From: Planococcus chinensis
Lineage (GTDB): Bacteria > Bacillota > Bacilli > Bacillales_A > Planococcaceae
Assembly (NCBI RefSeq): GCF_020071995.1
Contig: NZ_JABWTK010000009.1
Coordinates: 83,358 to 147,357, forward strand
DNA length: 64,000 nucleotides
Direction: 5' to 3'
Made by a program: the position numbers and the translations under genes. Below are positions 17,839-28,442 of this stretch, piece by piece (within the stretch, counting starts at the first letter, position 1; each line of letters starts with the position of its first letter). Under the pieces are notes generated by a model. It made no database searches and was not told the DNA's origin. It saw only the letters and a list, made by a program, of their open reading frames with translations.

Positions 17839-18347
17839 GAAACACGGAGCGCCATTTTGTGACAGGTTCCAATTCGCTTTGGCATATTTACAAAACCGTG
17901 CCGTTCTGGAAAGTGGCCAAAAATTTCATCGTCATTCAGACGGCTCGCTATACACCGTTTCTGCCGATGAAAAATTGGCTTTACAAAACCTTTCTCCGGA
18001 TGAAAGTAGGGGAACATTCTTCTTTTGCGCTAATGGTCATGCCGGACGTCATGTTCCCGGAAAAAATTACCGTCGGACGCAATTCAGTGATCGGCTATAA
18101 TACGACGATCCTTGCCCACGAGTATTTGATCAAAGAATACCGGTTGGGGGAAGTGATTATAGGAGACGAAGTGCTGATCGGCGCCAACACAACCATTTTG
18201 CCGGGTGTGACGATCGGCGACGGCGCCATCGTTTCCGCAGCTACACTCGTCAACAAAGACGTGCCAGCCGGTGCGTTTGTCGGCGGCAATCCGATGAAAA
18301 TCATTTATACAGCTGAACAAATGGCCGAACGCCAACTGAAAACCTGA
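17835..18347 (+). CDS. yvoF: Hexapeptide-repeat acyltransferase, YvoF-like
   Basis: A 170-residue protein whose C-terminal two thirds is a left-handed beta-helix: hexapeptide units such as VGRNSV, IGYNTT, IGDEVL, IGANTT, LPGVTI and IGDGAI, with the acceptor-region VGGNPMKI. It resembles maltose/galactoside O-acetyltransferases; the acceptor is unknown. It is the last gene of the hprK operon, overlapping ppaX by four bases, as in B. subtilis. Its stop codon lies inside the terminator stem. Confidence 0.85.
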   Translation: MRNTERHFVTGSNSLWHIYKTVPFWKVAKNFIVIQTARYTPFLPMKNWLYKTFLRMKVGEHSSFALMVMPDVMFPEKITVGRNSVIGYNTTILAHEYLIKEYRLGEVIIGDEVLIGANTTILPGVTIGDGAIVSAATLVNKDVPAGAFVGGNPMKIIYTAEQMAERQLKT

Positions 18348-18372
18348 AAGCGGTGTGCTTTCAGGTTTTTTT
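18341..18372 (+). terminator. Terminator of the hprK operon
   Basis: AACCTGAAAGC pairs with GCTTTCAGGTT around GGTGT, followed by TTTTT. It separates the hprK operon from the his operon. Confidence 0.9.
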
Positions 18373-18411
18373 ACTATCAAAGAATAGGGTATACAGGAAG
18401 GAGACTGTTTA

Positions 18412-18519
18412 ATGGCGGGTTCCCAAAAGGGAAAAAGAGGATACAATGCCAAAATTCATTTCTTTCACATAACTTGCCTCCAATTCCTTGACGGTCGATG
18501 GAAAGATGCGCTAAAATAA
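18412..18519 (+). CDS. Possible 35-residue small ORF upstream of hisZ
   Basis: ATG at 18412 follows an excellent GGAAGGAG site at 8 bases. It reads MAGSQKGKRGYNAK, then IHFFHITCLQFL and a charged end. It contains two histidines but no histidine run, and the predicted his promoter lies inside its 3' half, so it is not a conventional his attenuator leader. No homologue is recognised. It may be chance. Confidence 0.2.
   Translation: MAGSQKGKRGYNAKIHFFHITCLQFLDGRWKDALK
18488..18517 (+). promoter_or_regulatory. his operon promoter
   Basis: TTGACG (18488-18493), 18-base spacer, TAAAAT (18512-18517). The leader from about 18524 to the hisZ ATG is only some 57 bases, too short for a T-box. Confidence 0.65.
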
Positions 18520-18580
18520 AAATTACTTCACCACTCTAACTAACTAAAGTAAAATAACCAATTTTAGGAAGTGACTCCCA

Positions 18581-19744
18581 ATGACCATTCAAATGTTCGA
18601 AAAACCGCTAGGCATGCGCGACGATTTTCCTTTTATAGCAAAGAAAAAAGCCGAGCTGCGTGCGAAAGGCACTTCAATTATGCAAGGGGCCGGATATGAT
18701 TTGCTTCAAACTCCGACTTTGGAATATTACGAAACCATCGGCAAGATTTCAGCCATTCCGGACAATGCGCTTTTTAAATTGCTCGATAGCCAAGGCGAAA
18801 CGCTCGTCCTGCGGCCGGATATGACTTCACCGATTGCCCGGGTGGCAGCATCCAAATTGCTGAAAGAAAAAATGCCGGTGCGGCTAGGTTATTATTCCAA
18901 CGTCTTCCGCGCACAAAAAAGGGAAGGCGGGCGCCCGGCAGAATTCGAACAGATGGGCGTTGAACTGATCGGCGACGATTCTCTTTATGCTGATGCAGAA
19001 GTGATCATCCTGGCATCGACCATCTTAAAAGAACTGAACGTGGAATCGGGGCGTGTCGTGATCGGCCATACGCAATTGCTGCAGCTGATTTTAAAGGATT
19101 TTGGCTTGGACAATAACCAAATCGACATTGTCCGTTCAGCATTGGTATCGAAAAACAGTGTCCGTTTTGAACAGCTTGCCGCTGAACTTTTGGATGATGG
19201 GTCGAAGGCCGCCGCTTTTAAAGGCTTGGTGACGACATCCACCTTGGAAGACTGGAAGCCGTATATCGACTCTTCCAACGAAGAACAAGCGGCGCTGTAC
19301 GGAGAAATGCTGAAACTGCAAACCATTATCCAGCGAAACGGCTTATCCGAAGCCATTACCTATGATTTATCCTTCACAAGCCATATGACGTATTACACCG
19401 GATTGGTGTTTGAATTTTACGGAGCTGGCAGCGGATTCCCGCTCGGCAATGGCGGGCGCTACGACGGGCTCATGAAGCAATTCGGCCTGCATGTCGGCGC
19501 TACTGGATTTGGCCTTCGCGTTGACCGGCTGCTCGAAGTCATTGCACCGGACCGGGAAGCGGAACCGCATATTCTCATTCTCTTCTCGGAAGATACCGAA
19601 GAACTGGCGCATGAACAGGCACAGGAACTGCGCACAAATGGATCGCGGGTGACGCTTCAATATGCTCCGGCCGTAAAAGCGTTAGAAGAGTTTTGCGCTT
19701 TATTCAGCGAAGTAAGACGATTGGAAGGTGCTACAAATGGATGA
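18581..19744 (+). CDS. hisZ: ATP phosphoribosyltransferase regulatory subunit
   Basis: A 387-residue histidyl-tRNA synthetase paralogue that lacks the aminoacylation role and combines with short-form HisG to give a feedback-regulated ATP phosphoribosyltransferase. Class II synthetase-like text is present ([35 protein letters not shown]). The TAGGAAG site precedes the ATG. It is the first gene of hisZGDBHAFI and overlaps hisG by eight bases. Confidence 0.95.
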   Translation: MTIQMFEKPLGMRDDFPFIAKKKAELRAKGTSIMQGAGYDLLQTPTLEYYETIGKISAIPDNALFKLLDSQGETLVLRPDMTSPIARVAASKLLKEKMPVRLGYYSNVFRAQKREGGRPAEFEQMGVELIGDDSLYADAEVIILASTILKELNVESGRVVIGHTQLLQLILKDFGLDNNQIDIVRSALVSKNSVRFEQLAAELLDDGSKAAAFKGLVTTSTLEDWKPYIDSSNEEQAALYGEMLKLQTIIQRNGLSEAITYDLSFTSHMTYYTGLVFEFYGAGSGFPLGNGGRYDGLMKQFGLHVGATGFGLRVDRLLEVIAPDREAEPHILILFSEDTEELAHEQAQELRTNGSRVTLQYAPAVKALEEFCALFSEVRRLEGATNG

Positions 19745-20363
19745 ATTGACGATTGCGATGCCGAAAGGGCGCATTTTTGAAGAAGCTTATGAATTGCTTG
19801 TCAAAGCAGGCTATGATTTGCCGAAAGAACTGGACGATTCGCGTAAACTGATTGTGGAAGCGCCGAACGAACGCTTCCGCTTTATTTTGGCGAAGCCGAT
19901 GGATGTGCCGGTTTATGTGGAGCACGGCGTAGCAGATATCGGAATCGCGGGAAAAGACGTCATGCTCGAGCTCGACCGTTCGGTGCATGAACTGCTCGAC
20001 CTTGGCATCAGCCGCTGCTATATTGCAACAGCGGGACTCCCCAACACGGAAATGAACCCGGTGACGCCGCGCATTGCAACAAAGTATCCGAAAATCGCTT
20101 CCCGTTTTTACCGCGGCAAAGGCGAACAGGTGGAAATCATTGAACTGAACGGTTCGATTGAATTGGCGCCGATGATTGGCCTGGCCGATCGCATCGTCGA
20201 CATTGTTTCCACCGGCAAAACCTTAAAGGAAAATGGCTTGGTGGAATACGAGCAGATTGTGGACATCACGTCCCGTTTGATTGCCAATCCCGTAAGCTAC
20301 CGGCTGAAACAGCAGCGGATCCGGGAACTGGTGGAAAATCTACGAAAGCAGGCGAAAGCATGA
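19737..20363 (+). CDS. hisG: ATP phosphoribosyltransferase, short form
   Basis: A 208-residue catalytic subunit for the first step of histidine synthesis, joining ATP and PRPP. It begins with the typical [14 protein letters not shown] and has the family segment for PRPP binding near [13 protein letters not shown]. It lacks the C-terminal regulatory domain of long HisG, matching the presence of hisZ. The ATG at 19737 was chosen over a GTG at 19728 that lies inside the GGAAGG ribosome site. Confidence 0.96.
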   Translation: MDELTIAMPKGRIFEEAYELLVKAGYDLPKELDDSRKLIVEAPNERFRFILAKPMDVPVYVEHGVADIGIAGKDVMLELDRSVHELLDLGISRCYIATAGLPNTEMNPVTPRIATKYPKIASRFYRGKGEQVEIIELNGSIELAPMIGLADRIVDIVSTGKTLKENGLVEYEQIVDITSRLIANPVSYRLKQQRIRELVENLRKQAKA

Positions 20364-21643
20364 AACAGACGCAATTGACTTCGGATATCTCCATCAGGAG
20401 AACGGTGGCTGAAGACAACGCTGAACAATTGGCCGCAGTCAAAGAGATCATCCGGAATGTCCGGCTGAACGGCGATGCAGCGCTGCTTGAATATACCGAT
20501 AAATGGGACGGCGTCAAACTGGCGGCCATTCAAGTGGGGCCGGATGAAATGAAGGAAGCCGTAGACCGTTTCGATCCACAGCTTCTTCAGGATTTATCGG
20601 AAGCTGCAGGCAATATCCGGGACTATCACGAAAACCAGAAACAGCAGGGCTATAAAAACACAAAAGACGACGGCTCTTATGTCGCGCAGCGGGTTACAGC
20701 GATCGGTTCGGCCGGCTTGTATGTGCCAGGGGGAACGGCGGCCTACCCGTCTTCGGTATTGATGAATGTCATTCCGGCGCAAGTGGCGGGAGTCGGACGC
20801 ATCGTATTGATTTCGCCTCCTGGAAAAGACGGCAAATTGTCTGACGGTGTACTCGCGGCGGCGCATATATTGGGAATTGAAGAAGTCTACAAAGCAGGCG
20901 GGGCACAGGCCATTGCAGCACTTGCTTACGGAACGGAATCGATCCGCCCCGTTGATAAAATTACAGGGCCGGGCAATGTATTTGTGGCCCTTGCCAAACG
21001 CGAAGTGTTCGGTGACGTAGCCATTGACATGATTGCAGGGCCAAGTGAAATCACGGTCATTGCCGACGATACCGCTTTTGCGGATGAAGTGGCTGCCGAC
21101 TTGCTTTCACAGGCGGAGCACGACCCGATGGCATCTGCCGTGCTGTTGACGACCAGCCAATCATTGGCGGACGCTGTCTCGCAAGAAGTCGAGCGCCAAT
21201 TGGAAACATTGCCGCGCCAAGCGATTGCCGGAAAAGCGATCCAGGATTACGGCATGATTTATATCGGAAAGACGATGGATGAGTTGATCGACGCCGCCAA
21301 TGAGCTGGCTCCGGAGCATTTGGAGATCATGGCGCAAGATGCGGAATCTTTGTCCGAAAAGATCCATAACGCGGGCGCGATTTTTATCGGCCGCTATTCC
21401 TCGGAACCGATCGGCGATTATTTTGCCGGCACGAACCATGTTTTGCCGACCAATAGCACAGCACGGTTCTCGAGTGCCTTGTCGGTCTACGATTTTGTCA
21501 AACGGACAAGCGTGGTGTATTACAGCGAACAGGCCTGGCAGCAAAACGAAGCGAAAATCGCACGTCTTGCACGCCTGGAAGGACTTGAAGGACACGCGCG
21601 GGCAGTAGAATCCCGTGCTTGGAAAAAGGAGAATGGACGATGA
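20360..21643 (+). CDS. hisD: Histidinol dehydrogenase
   Basis: A 427-residue zinc enzyme oxidising L-histidinol to histidine in two NAD-dependent steps. Family segments include [14 protein letters not shown], the [12 protein letters not shown] block, the [11 protein letters not shown] stretch with catalytic/zinc residues, and the C-terminal GTNHVLPT. It overlaps hisG by four bases and hisB by four bases. The length is standard. Confidence 0.97.
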   Translation: MKQTQLTSDISIRRTVAEDNAEQLAAVKEIIRNVRLNGDAALLEYTDKWDGVKLAAIQVGPDEMKEAVDRFDPQLLQDLSEAAGNIRDYHENQKQQGYKNTKDDGSYVAQRVTAIGSAGLYVPGGTAAYPSSVLMNVIPAQVAGVGRIVLISPPGKDGKLSDGVLAAAHILGIEEVYKAGGAQAIAALAYGTESIRPVDKITGPGNVFVALAKREVFGDVAIDMIAGPSEITVIADDTAFADEVAADLLSQAEHDPMASAVLLTTSQSLADAVSQEVERQLETLPRQAIAGKAIQDYGMIYIGKTMDELIDAANELAPEHLEIMAQDAESLSEKIHNAGAIFIGRYSSEPIGDYFAGTNHVLPTNSTARFSSALSVYDFVKRTSVVYYSEQAWQQNEAKIARLARLEGLEGHARAVESRAWKKENGR

Positions 21644-22227
21644 GAAAAGCCGAGATCAAACGCGATACAAATGAAACCAAAATTGCTGTTTCGTTTTCAT
21701 TGGATGGAGAAGGAAAAGCGGACATCGAAACGGGCGTGCCGTTCATGGACCACATGCTCGATTTGTTCATCAAGCACGGCTTGTTCGACGGGGAAATCAA
21801 AGCGGACGGCGATACGCATATCGATGACCACCACACAACGGAAGACATCGGCATTGTGCTTGGCCAGGCAGTGAAAGAAGCATTGGGCGATAAAAAAGGC
21901 ATCCGCCGCTACGGCAATGCGTTTGTACCGATGGACGACGCACTGGCACAAGTGGTTATCGACTGTTCCAACCGGCCGCATCTTGAAATGCGCGGCGAGA
22001 TTCCGAATGCTAAAGTCGGTACGTTTGACACCGAATTGGTCCGTGAATTTCTGTGGAAATTTGCGCTGGAATCCCGGATGAACGTCCACGTCATCATCCA
22101 CTATGGCCACAACACCCACCACATCATTGAAGCGGTCTTTAAAGCGCTCGCCCGTGCATTGGACGAAGCGACCTTTATTGATGGCCGAGTGAAAGGCGTG
22201 CCGTCGACAAAGGGGTTGCTTACATGA
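21640..22227 (+). CDS. hisB: Imidazoleglycerol-phosphate dehydratase
   Basis: A 195-residue monofunctional dehydratase. Its manganese-binding histidine motifs are visible: DHHTTEDIG and, later, HYGHNTHHIIE. It lacks the fused histidinol-phosphatase of enteric HisB, so a separate phosphatase is needed and is not in this window. The ATG at 21640 overlaps the hisD stop (ATGA); an upstream extension has no support. Confidence 0.96.
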   Translation: MRKAEIKRDTNETKIAVSFSLDGEGKADIETGVPFMDHMLDLFIKHGLFDGEIKADGDTHIDDHHTTEDIGIVLGQAVKEALGDKKGIRRYGNAFVPMDDALAQVVIDCSNRPHLEMRGEIPNAKVGTFDTELVREFLWKFALESRMNVHVIIHYGHNTHHIIEAVFKALARALDEATFIDGRVKGVPSTKGLLT

Positions 22228-22877
22228 TTATCGGCATTATCGATTACGGCATGGGCAATCTGTTCAGCGTCGAACAGGCGCTGAAAAAACTGGACTGCAC
22301 CGTCATCTTATCTGATGACCCGGAAACGCTTCTGGAAGCGGAAGCGATCTTATTGCCCGGAGTCGGTGCTTTTCCGGATGCCATGGAATTATTGAACCAA
22401 AAAGGCCTTTCTTCATTTATTCAATCGCTGCCCCAAAAAGGGATTCCGCTTCTTGGGATTTGTTTGGGCATGCAGCTTTTATACGAAGACAGCTCAGAAG
22501 TCCGGCCGACTCCGGGGCTTGGTTTGCTGAAAGGGCAGATCCGCCGTTTTGAGAGAGGGGCTTACCGAATTCCCCATATGGGCTGGAACCGGCTTGAGTT
22601 TTCACGTATGCCATACTGGCTGGAAGATTTTCAAGTGGATACGCATGTCTATTTCGTCCATTCGTTTTTAGCGGTGAACACAGACCTTGAACAGGTGTGG
22701 GCGACGGCAAGCTATGGCAGCATCGATGTGCCGGGTGTGGTCGGTTCCGGTTTGATCACCGGGATGCAGTTCCACCCCGAAAAATCGGGCGACTTTGGCC
22801 ATTATTTATTGGAGCAGTGGATTGCAAATGTCAGGAGGAACCAAGATGAGCAAGTTTCAGATTTATCCCGCAATTGA
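22224..22877 (+). CDS. hisH: Imidazole glycerol phosphate synthase, glutamine amidotransferase subunit
   Basis: A 217-residue class I glutaminase that supplies ammonia to HisF. The nucleophile Cys80 is in LLGICLGMQ and the catalytic His/Glu are in MQFHPEKSG. It overlaps hisB by four bases and runs 32 bases into hisA. The C-terminal [11 protein letters not shown] tail beyond the catalytic fold is slightly longer than usual, a consequence of that overlap. Confidence 0.95.
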   Translation: MIIGIIDYGMGNLFSVEQALKKLDCTVILSDDPETLLEAEAILLPGVGAFPDAMELLNQKGLSSFIQSLPQKGIPLLGICLGMQLLYEDSSEVRPTPGLGLLKGQIRRFERGAYRIPHMGWNRLEFSRMPYWLEDFQVDTHVYFVHSFLAVNTDLEQVWATASYGSIDVPGVVGSGLITGMQFHPEKSGDFGHYLLEQWIANVRRNQDEQVSDLSRN

Positions 22878-23574
22878 TTTGCGCGGCGGCAAATGCGTCC
22901 GCCTTTTCCAGGGGGACTATGCACAGGAAACCGTATACGGCGATTCGCCTGTCGACATGGCGAAAAAATTTGCAGATGCCGGTACGGAATGGATTCATAT
23001 GGTCGATTTGGACGGAGCCAAAGACGGCGTCCGGATCAACGATCAAGTAGTGATCGAAGCGGCGAAACTGCCGGTCAATATTCAAATTGGCGGCGGCATC
23101 CGGACGCGTGAAGACATCGAACATTATTTATCGAACGGCATCAGCCGGGTGATTATCGGGAGCCTGGCGATCCGCAATCCGGAACTGGTCGTATCGTTTA
23201 TCGAGGAATTTGGGGCAGACCGTATTGTGATCGGCATTGACGCGAAGGATGGCATGGCCGCAACGGAAGGCTGGATTGAAACCTCAGGGCAGTCGGCAAA
23301 AGACGTGGCGCGCTTTTTTGTGTCTAAAGGCGCCAAGCATTTTATCTATACGGACATTGCAACGGACGGGACACTCGCTGGGCCAAACATCGAGGCGAAT
23401 AAAACCTTGGTCGATTCGGACGCGGCAGAAGTAATCGTCTCGGGCGGCATCGGCACATTGGAAGATATCCGAAACGTCAAAGCGGCTGCCAAAGAAAGCC
23501 CGGTTGCCGGCGTTATCATCGGAAAAGCATTGTATGAAAACCGCTTTACATTAGAGGAGGCGCTGTCATGCTGA
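22846..23574 (+). CDS. hisA: ProFAR isomerase (1-(5-phosphoribosyl)-5-[(5-phosphoribosylamino)methylideneamino]imidazole-4-carboxamide isomerase)
   Basis: A 242-residue TIM barrel. The N-terminal [15 protein letters not shown] holds the catalytic aspartate, IQIGGGIR and VSGGIG are phosphate-binding loops, and the second aspartate is in [10 protein letters not shown]. The ATG at 22846 follows AGGAGG inside the 3' end of hisH, giving a 32-base overlap. Confidence 0.95.
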   Translation: MSKFQIYPAIDLRGGKCVRLFQGDYAQETVYGDSPVDMAKKFADAGTEWIHMVDLDGAKDGVRINDQVVIEAAKLPVNIQIGGGIRTREDIEHYLSNGISRVIIGSLAIRNPELVVSFIEEFGADRIVIGIDAKDGMAATEGWIETSGQSAKDVARFFVSKGAKHFIYTDIATDGTLAGPNIEANKTLVDSDAAEVIVSGGIGTLEDIRNVKAAAKESPVAGVIIGKALYENRFTLEEALSC

Positions 23575-24320
23575 CAAAACGCATCATTCCATGCCTTGAT
23601 GTGAAGGAAGGGCGCGTGGTCAAAGGCGTCAGCTTTGTGGAGCTGCGGGACGCCGGAGATCCGGTGGAACTGGCCCGGTTTTATGATAAGCAAGGAGCGG
23701 ACGAGCTGGTCTTTTTGGACATTTCCGCTTCCCATGAAGGCAAAGAGACGATGGTGGAAGTCGTGAAAATCGTGGCAACGGAATTATCGATTCCGTTTAC
23801 CGTAGGCGGCGGCATCCGGTCTCTGGAAGACATGAAACGCATGCTGCGCGCCGGTGCAGATAAAGTGTCATTGAACACGGCTGCGCTTGACCGTCCGGAA
23901 CTGATCAAAGAAGGCGCCGATTATTTCGGGTCGCAATGCATCGTCGTAGCGATTGATGCGAAAAGCAACGGCACAGGCTGGGACGTCTATACCCACGGCG
24001 GCCGCAACAAGACCGGCTGGGATGCTGTGGAATGGGCGAAACGGAGCGTCGAGCTTGGCGCAGGCGAACTATTGTTGACGTCGATGGACAAAGACGGCCA
24101 AAAAGACGGCTTTGACCTGGCGCTGACCAAGGCGGTGCGTGAAGCGGTCGAAGTGCCGGTCATCGCAAGCGGCGGGGCAGGAAACCGGGAGCATTTTGCC
24201 GAAGTCTTTAAACAAGTGGACGCCGATGCGGCACTTGCCGCTTCGATTTTCCACTACAAAGAAACCAGCGTGGCTGAAGTGAAAGACTATTTAAAGAAAG
24301 AGGGAGTGAACGTCCGATGA
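23568..24320 (+). CDS. hisF: Imidazole glycerol phosphate synthase cyclase subunit
   Basis: A 250-residue TIM barrel partner of HisH. Catalytic aspartates are in [14 protein letters not shown] (Asp11) and [10 protein letters not shown] (about Asp130); FTVGGGIRS and [10 protein letters not shown] are phosphate loops. AGAGGAGG precedes the ATG, which overlaps hisA by seven bases. Confidence 0.96.
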   Translation: MLTKRIIPCLDVKEGRVVKGVSFVELRDAGDPVELARFYDKQGADELVFLDISASHEGKETMVEVVKIVATELSIPFTVGGGIRSLEDMKRMLRAGADKVSLNTAALDRPELIKEGADYFGSQCIVVAIDAKSNGTGWDVYTHGGRNKTGWDAVEWAKRSVELGAGELLLTSMDKDGQKDGFDLALTKAVREAVEVPVIASGGAGNREHFAEVFKQVDADAALAASIFHYKETSVAEVKDYLKKEGVNVR

Positions 24321-24943
24321 ACGAAGTAAAATATGATGCAAACGGGCTGGTTCCCGTCATTATCCAAAATGCTGAAACAAAAGCCGTGCTGACGCTTGCT
24401 TATGCAACAGAAGAAGCCGTGCAAAAAACAATTGAGACCAATGAAACTTGGCTGTACTCCAGAAGCCGCAACGAACTGTGGAACAAAGGGGCAACGAGCG
24501 GCAATACGCAGAAAGTTACAGCTGTACGCCTCGATTGCGACGGCGATTCATTGATCTACGAAGTGATCCCGAACGGACCTGCATGCCACACCGGCGAAGA
24601 AAGCTGCTTCTACAACACAATTGCCGGAGCGCCAAACGAATCCACCGTGGATATGTTCAACGACCTGACAGGGCTTATTGAAAAAAGAGAACAGGAAATG
24701 CCGGAAGGCGCCTACACTACATATTTGTTTGAAGAAGGCGTTGATAAAATCTGCAAAAAAGTAGGGGAAGAAGCTGCAGAAGTGATCATTGCCGCTAAAA
24801 ACAGAGATCCGAAAGAATTGGCGATGGAAACAGCAGACTTGTTCTATCACGTCCTTGTTTTGCTGCAGGAGCAAAAAGTTGGGCTAAATGAAGTGATTGA
24901 CGTCTTGAAAGAACGCCACGCCACAAAAACTGCAAGTAAATAA
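24317..24943 (+). CDS. hisI: Bifunctional phosphoribosyl-AMP cyclohydrolase / phosphoribosyl-ATP pyrophosphohydrolase
   Basis: A 208-residue fusion (HisIE). The N-terminal cyclohydrolase half carries the zinc/magnesium residues of [13 protein letters not shown] and [12 protein letters not shown]; the C-terminal pyrophosphatase half (from about residue 115) carries [18 protein letters not shown]. Together they perform steps 2 and 3 of histidine synthesis. It overlaps hisF by four bases and is the last gene of the his operon. Confidence 0.96.
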   Translation: MNEVKYDANGLVPVIIQNAETKAVLTLAYATEEAVQKTIETNETWLYSRSRNELWNKGATSGNTQKVTAVRLDCDGDSLIYEVIPNGPACHTGEESCFYNTIAGAPNESTVDMFNDLTGLIEKREQEMPEGAYTTYLFEEGVDKICKKVGEEAAEVIIAAKNRDPKELAMETADLFYHVLVLLQEQKVGLNEVIDVLKERHATKTASK

Positions 24944-24953
24944 TACGGAAATA

Positions 24954-24962
24954 TGCTATAAT
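24954..24962 (+). promoter_or_regulatory. Extended -10 promoter candidate before yvcD
   Basis: TGCTATAAT (TGN plus a perfect TATAAT at 24957-24962) with no clear -35 element. It directly precedes the hairpin at 24976. Confidence 0.4.
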
Positions 24963-24975
24963 AACAGCACATTTG

Positions 24976-25012
24976 AGTAAAGGAGCGATATTGATCGTTC
25001 CTTTTACTTTTT
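24976..25012 (+). terminator. Terminator hairpin between hisI and yvcD
   Basis: GTAAAGGAGCGAT pairs (with one bulge) with ATCGTTCCTTTTAC, followed by TTTTT. It can end the his transcript. Because it lies between an extended -10 and the yvcD ribosome site, it could also act as an attenuator. Confidence 0.75.
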
Positions 25013-25024
25013 CGGAGGCATATT

Positions 25025-26551
25025 TTGGAGAATAAAAAAAAGAAAAACTACGAGAATATCCTGTCGTTCATTCCAACGGGGGAGTATTATTACAAAAAAG
25101 CGCTGAAAGAACTGCAACGCGAGCAGTATCCAAAAGCTCATAAGTATTTGCAGCGGGCGACAGAACTTAGCCCGAAAGATCCTGATATTTGGATTCAGTT
25201 TGGCATTGTCCTTATGGAAATGCAGGAGTTTGAACAGGCGAGAGAAGCGCTGCGGATGGCTTATGACCTGGATATCGACAAAACCGAAACCTTATTTTTC
25301 TTAGCGGAAGTGCATGCCCATATGGGGATGTTTTTAGAAGCGCGCAATTTCGCCAAGAAATACGTAGAAAGCGATGTCCAGGGCCGGTATGTGGCAGAAG
25401 CGCTGGAAATCATCGATTTTGCGGAGCAGGAAGACTGGCAGCTTTTTGATGATGAAGGCGAAGCGCAGGACAGCGAGTATTATTACCAGCAGGAAAAAGC
25501 ACGCCGTTTAATGGAAGAAGGAAAATTTCCGGAAGCTATAGACCTTCTGGAAACCTTGATCGAAGAAAAGCCGGACTTCTGGGGAGCGCATAACAACCTG
25601 GCGCTGGCTTACTTTTATATCGGCGAATCCGAAATGGCGAAAGCGCTGCTGCATGATGTGCTTCGGAGAAATACGGGCAATTTGCATGCGCTTTGCAATT
25701 TGGCGGTTTTCCACTATTACGAAAAAAACGAAGAGCTGGAAGACGTCTTGGAACTGTTGAAGAAAATTCAGCCCTATGTCTTTGAGCACCGCTACAAACT
25801 TGGAGCGACCTTTGCGCTGGTCGGCAAGTACAAAGAAGCATACCGCTGGCTGCGCAGCTTGCAAAAGCGTGGATTTGACGGAGATCCGGCGTTTTACTTC
25901 TGGCTCTCCCATGCTGCTTACCATTCCGGCCATGAAGACATCGCAAAGCAGGCCTGGAAGCAATTGACGAAGATGGATCCGGGGAAAGACGGTTATGAAC
26001 CATGGGCTGAACAGGCGGCTATGCCGCATGCTGATGCACTCGAACATGACCGCGATTATCTCGTCGGAAAACTCGATCATGTGCAGAAGAGCGAGCGGCT
26101 TTTTGGTTTGTTCCTGCTCGGCAAGTCTGCCCATAAACAGGAGATCATTTCTCATCCAAACTGGCTCAATTCAGAACAGCCGACAGTGATTGAAACATAT
26201 CTGCTGGGGTATGCACTGGGGCATCCGTTCAAGGAATCCGTGCCGGAAGAAATGGCTTTCATGCGTGCTATGGAAGCAGCCGAAATTCTGTATCAGGAAG
26301 AAAAGATGGTAACCGAACAAAATTCCTACGCTTTTCAACTGTTGTTTATGTTGGTTGAAAAGGCGTTTGATGAAAATTACGGATTCAAAAACCCGAAAGC
26401 CTTGGCTGCGGCCGTATTCTATATGGTCAAATCTTCAAGAGACCGTTCTGCTACGAAAAAAGCGGCTGCCGAGCAATTTGGCGTTTCGGCAGCCACTCTG
26501 ACGAAATACGTCAATGAACTGGCGAAATTCCTTCCGCTTTTTGAGTCGTAA
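25025..26551 (+). CDS. yvcD: Tetratricopeptide-repeat protein, YvcD-like
   Basis: A 508-residue soluble protein of stacked TPR units: clear repeats around residues 16-120 (YYKKALKELQREQYPKAHKY; PKDPDIWIQFGIVLMEMQEF; TLFFLAEVHAHMGMFLEARN) and 155-300. The C-terminal third (from about 440) contains a helical region with RSATKKAAAEQFGVSAATLT, which looks like a helix-turn-helix. Position between hisI and trxB is that of B. subtilis yvcD; the function is unknown and a scaffolding or regulatory role is only suggested by the repeats. The start is TTG at 25025 behind CGGAGG. Confidence 0.85.
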   Translation: MENKKKKNYENILSFIPTGEYYYKKALKELQREQYPKAHKYLQRATELSPKDPDIWIQFGIVLMEMQEFEQAREALRMAYDLDIDKTETLFFLAEVHAHMGMFLEARNFAKKYVESDVQGRYVAEALEIIDFAEQEDWQLFDDEGEAQDSEYYYQQEKARRLMEEGKFPEAIDLLETLIEEKPDFWGAHNNLALAYFYIGESEMAKALLHDVLRRNTGNLHALCNLAVFHYYEKNEELEDVLELLKKIQPYVFEHRYKLGATFALVGKYKEAYRWLRSLQKRGFDGDPAFYFWLSHAAYHSGHEDIAKQAWKQLTKMDPGKDGYEPWAEQAAMPHADALEHDRDYLVGKLDHVQKSERLFGLFLLGKSAHKQEIISHPNWLNSEQPTVIETYLLGYALGHPFKESVPEEMAFMRAMEAAEILYQEEKMVTEQNSYAFQLLFMLVEKAFDENYGFKNPKALAAAVFYMVKSSRDRSATKKAAAEQFGVSAATLTKYVNELAKFLPLFES

Positions 26552-26560
26552 GCAAAAAAG

Positions 26561-26589
26561 TTGCCGCAGTGCCGGGAATCTTATACGAT
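26561..26589 (+). promoter_or_regulatory. trxB promoter candidate
   Basis: TTGCCG (26561-26566), 17-base spacer, TACGAT (26584-26589). Confidence 0.4.
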
Positions 26590-26600
26590 TTAGTTACTGA

Positions 26601-27572
<972 letters not shown>

Positions 27573-27668
27573 TTTAACGCTATTTTAATCCTGCTGTAAC
27601 ACGCTTGTCACAGACAAGTGGTAAAGTAGGAATAGTAAATTGACCCCCTTTTTATAAAGAAACTTTGA

Positions 27669-27710
27669 CAAGCCGTTTTCCGATTTAATCGGAAGGCGGC
27701 TTCTTTTTTT
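27669..27710 (+). terminator. Terminator after trxB
   Basis: AAGCCG-T-TTTCCGAT pairs with ATCGGAA-GGCGGCTT, followed by CTTTTTTT. A further small hairpin (CTTGTC-ACA-GACAAG) lies at about 27602-27616. Confidence 0.85.
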
Positions 27711-27734
27711 GTGTAGAGATATTTTTAAGGCAGT

Positions 27735-27892
27735 GTTGGAGCTAAACAGGCGCTTCCACTTTTCTTAGTGTCCAGTTCCGGCGGCTAGCTCCTCGAGTCG
27801 CTTCGGTCTTGCCGATAATGGCAAGGAACGCCATTATCTTCAAGCCCTCCAGCGCTTGTCGGGGCTGAACAAGCCGCCTGCACTTTTCTTTT
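27735..27892. repeat. Structured intergenic repeat-like element
   Basis: About 160 bases of unusual composition between trxB and yvcI. It carries the stretch GTGTCCAGTTCCGGCGGCTA near the left, CTCCTCGAG, a perfect hairpin GATAATGGC/GCCATTATC (27814-27838), and GTCGGGGCTGAACAAGCCGC near the right; CACTTTTC occurs near both ends. From memory, elements with this text recur in intergenic regions of many Bacillaceae genomes. Only one copy is in this window, so the repeat status is inference. No ORF is supported. Confidence 0.6.
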
Positions 27893-27922
27893 TTGCATGA
27901 CACGCCTGGATAGATGTATAAT
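27893..27922 (+). promoter_or_regulatory. Promoter of the yvcI-rapZ-yvcK-whiA-crh operon
   Basis: TTGCAT (27893-27898), 18-base spacer, TATAAT (27917-27922), starting right at the end of the repeat element. Confidence 0.6.
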
Positions 27923-27956
27923 GGAGAGAGTTTACAATAGATGCGGAGTGTCGACA

Positions 27957-28442
27957 GTGCAGCGAATCGCAAATTTATTAGTGGTCCAGAACGGACAAGT
28001 ATTGCTATTGAAGAAACCCCGGCGGGATTGGTACGTAGCCCCGGGCGGGAAAATGGAATCAGGAGAATCGATTTACGAAGCCGCCATCCGGGAGTTTAAG
28101 GAAGAAACCGGAGCGACGCCGATCGGCACTCATTTAAAAGGGATTTACACTATGATGATCCAAGAAGGGGAAAAAGTCGTAGACGAATGGATGCTGTTTA
28201 CGTTTCTCGCAACCGGCATCACCGGCACCCCTTATGAAGAAACAAGAGAAGGGCTGCTTGAATGGCATCCTATTGAAAGTTTGGATTTCTTGCCAATGGC
28301 GGAAGGCGACCGGACAAACTTGAAGTTTGCCGTAAGCCAGGAAGGCATGCAGTATGGAACTTTCCATTATTCTTCCGAATTCCAATTGATCAATGAAAAC
28401 ATTCAAACGTCTACCGAAGAGGGGATTCCACGTAATGGATAA
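27957..28442 (+). CDS. yvcI: NUDIX hydrolase, YvcI-like
   Basis: A 161-residue NUDIX protein. The Nudix box is complete: G(K)[20 protein letters not shown] read across residues 32-53 gives the GX5EX7REUXEEXGU pattern. The substrate (a nucleoside diphosphate derivative) is unknown. The start is GTG at 27957, 8 bases after GGAG; the upstream in-frame ATG-like start at 27897 would overlap the promoter. It is the first gene of the operon and overlaps rapZ by eight bases. Confidence 0.85.
   Translation: MQRIANLLVVQNGQVLLLKKPRRDWYVAPGGKMESGESIYEAAIREFKEETGATPIGTHLKGIYTMMIQEGEKVVDEWMLFTFLATGITGTPYEETREGLLEWHPIESLDFLPMAEGDRTNLKFAVSQEGMQYGTFHYSSEFQLINENIQTSTEEGIPRNG

Noticed and set aside
18348..18580. 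T-box or histidine attenuator before hisZ
   Set aside because: No T-box consensus and the leader from the predicted promoter is only about 57 bases; no histidine run.
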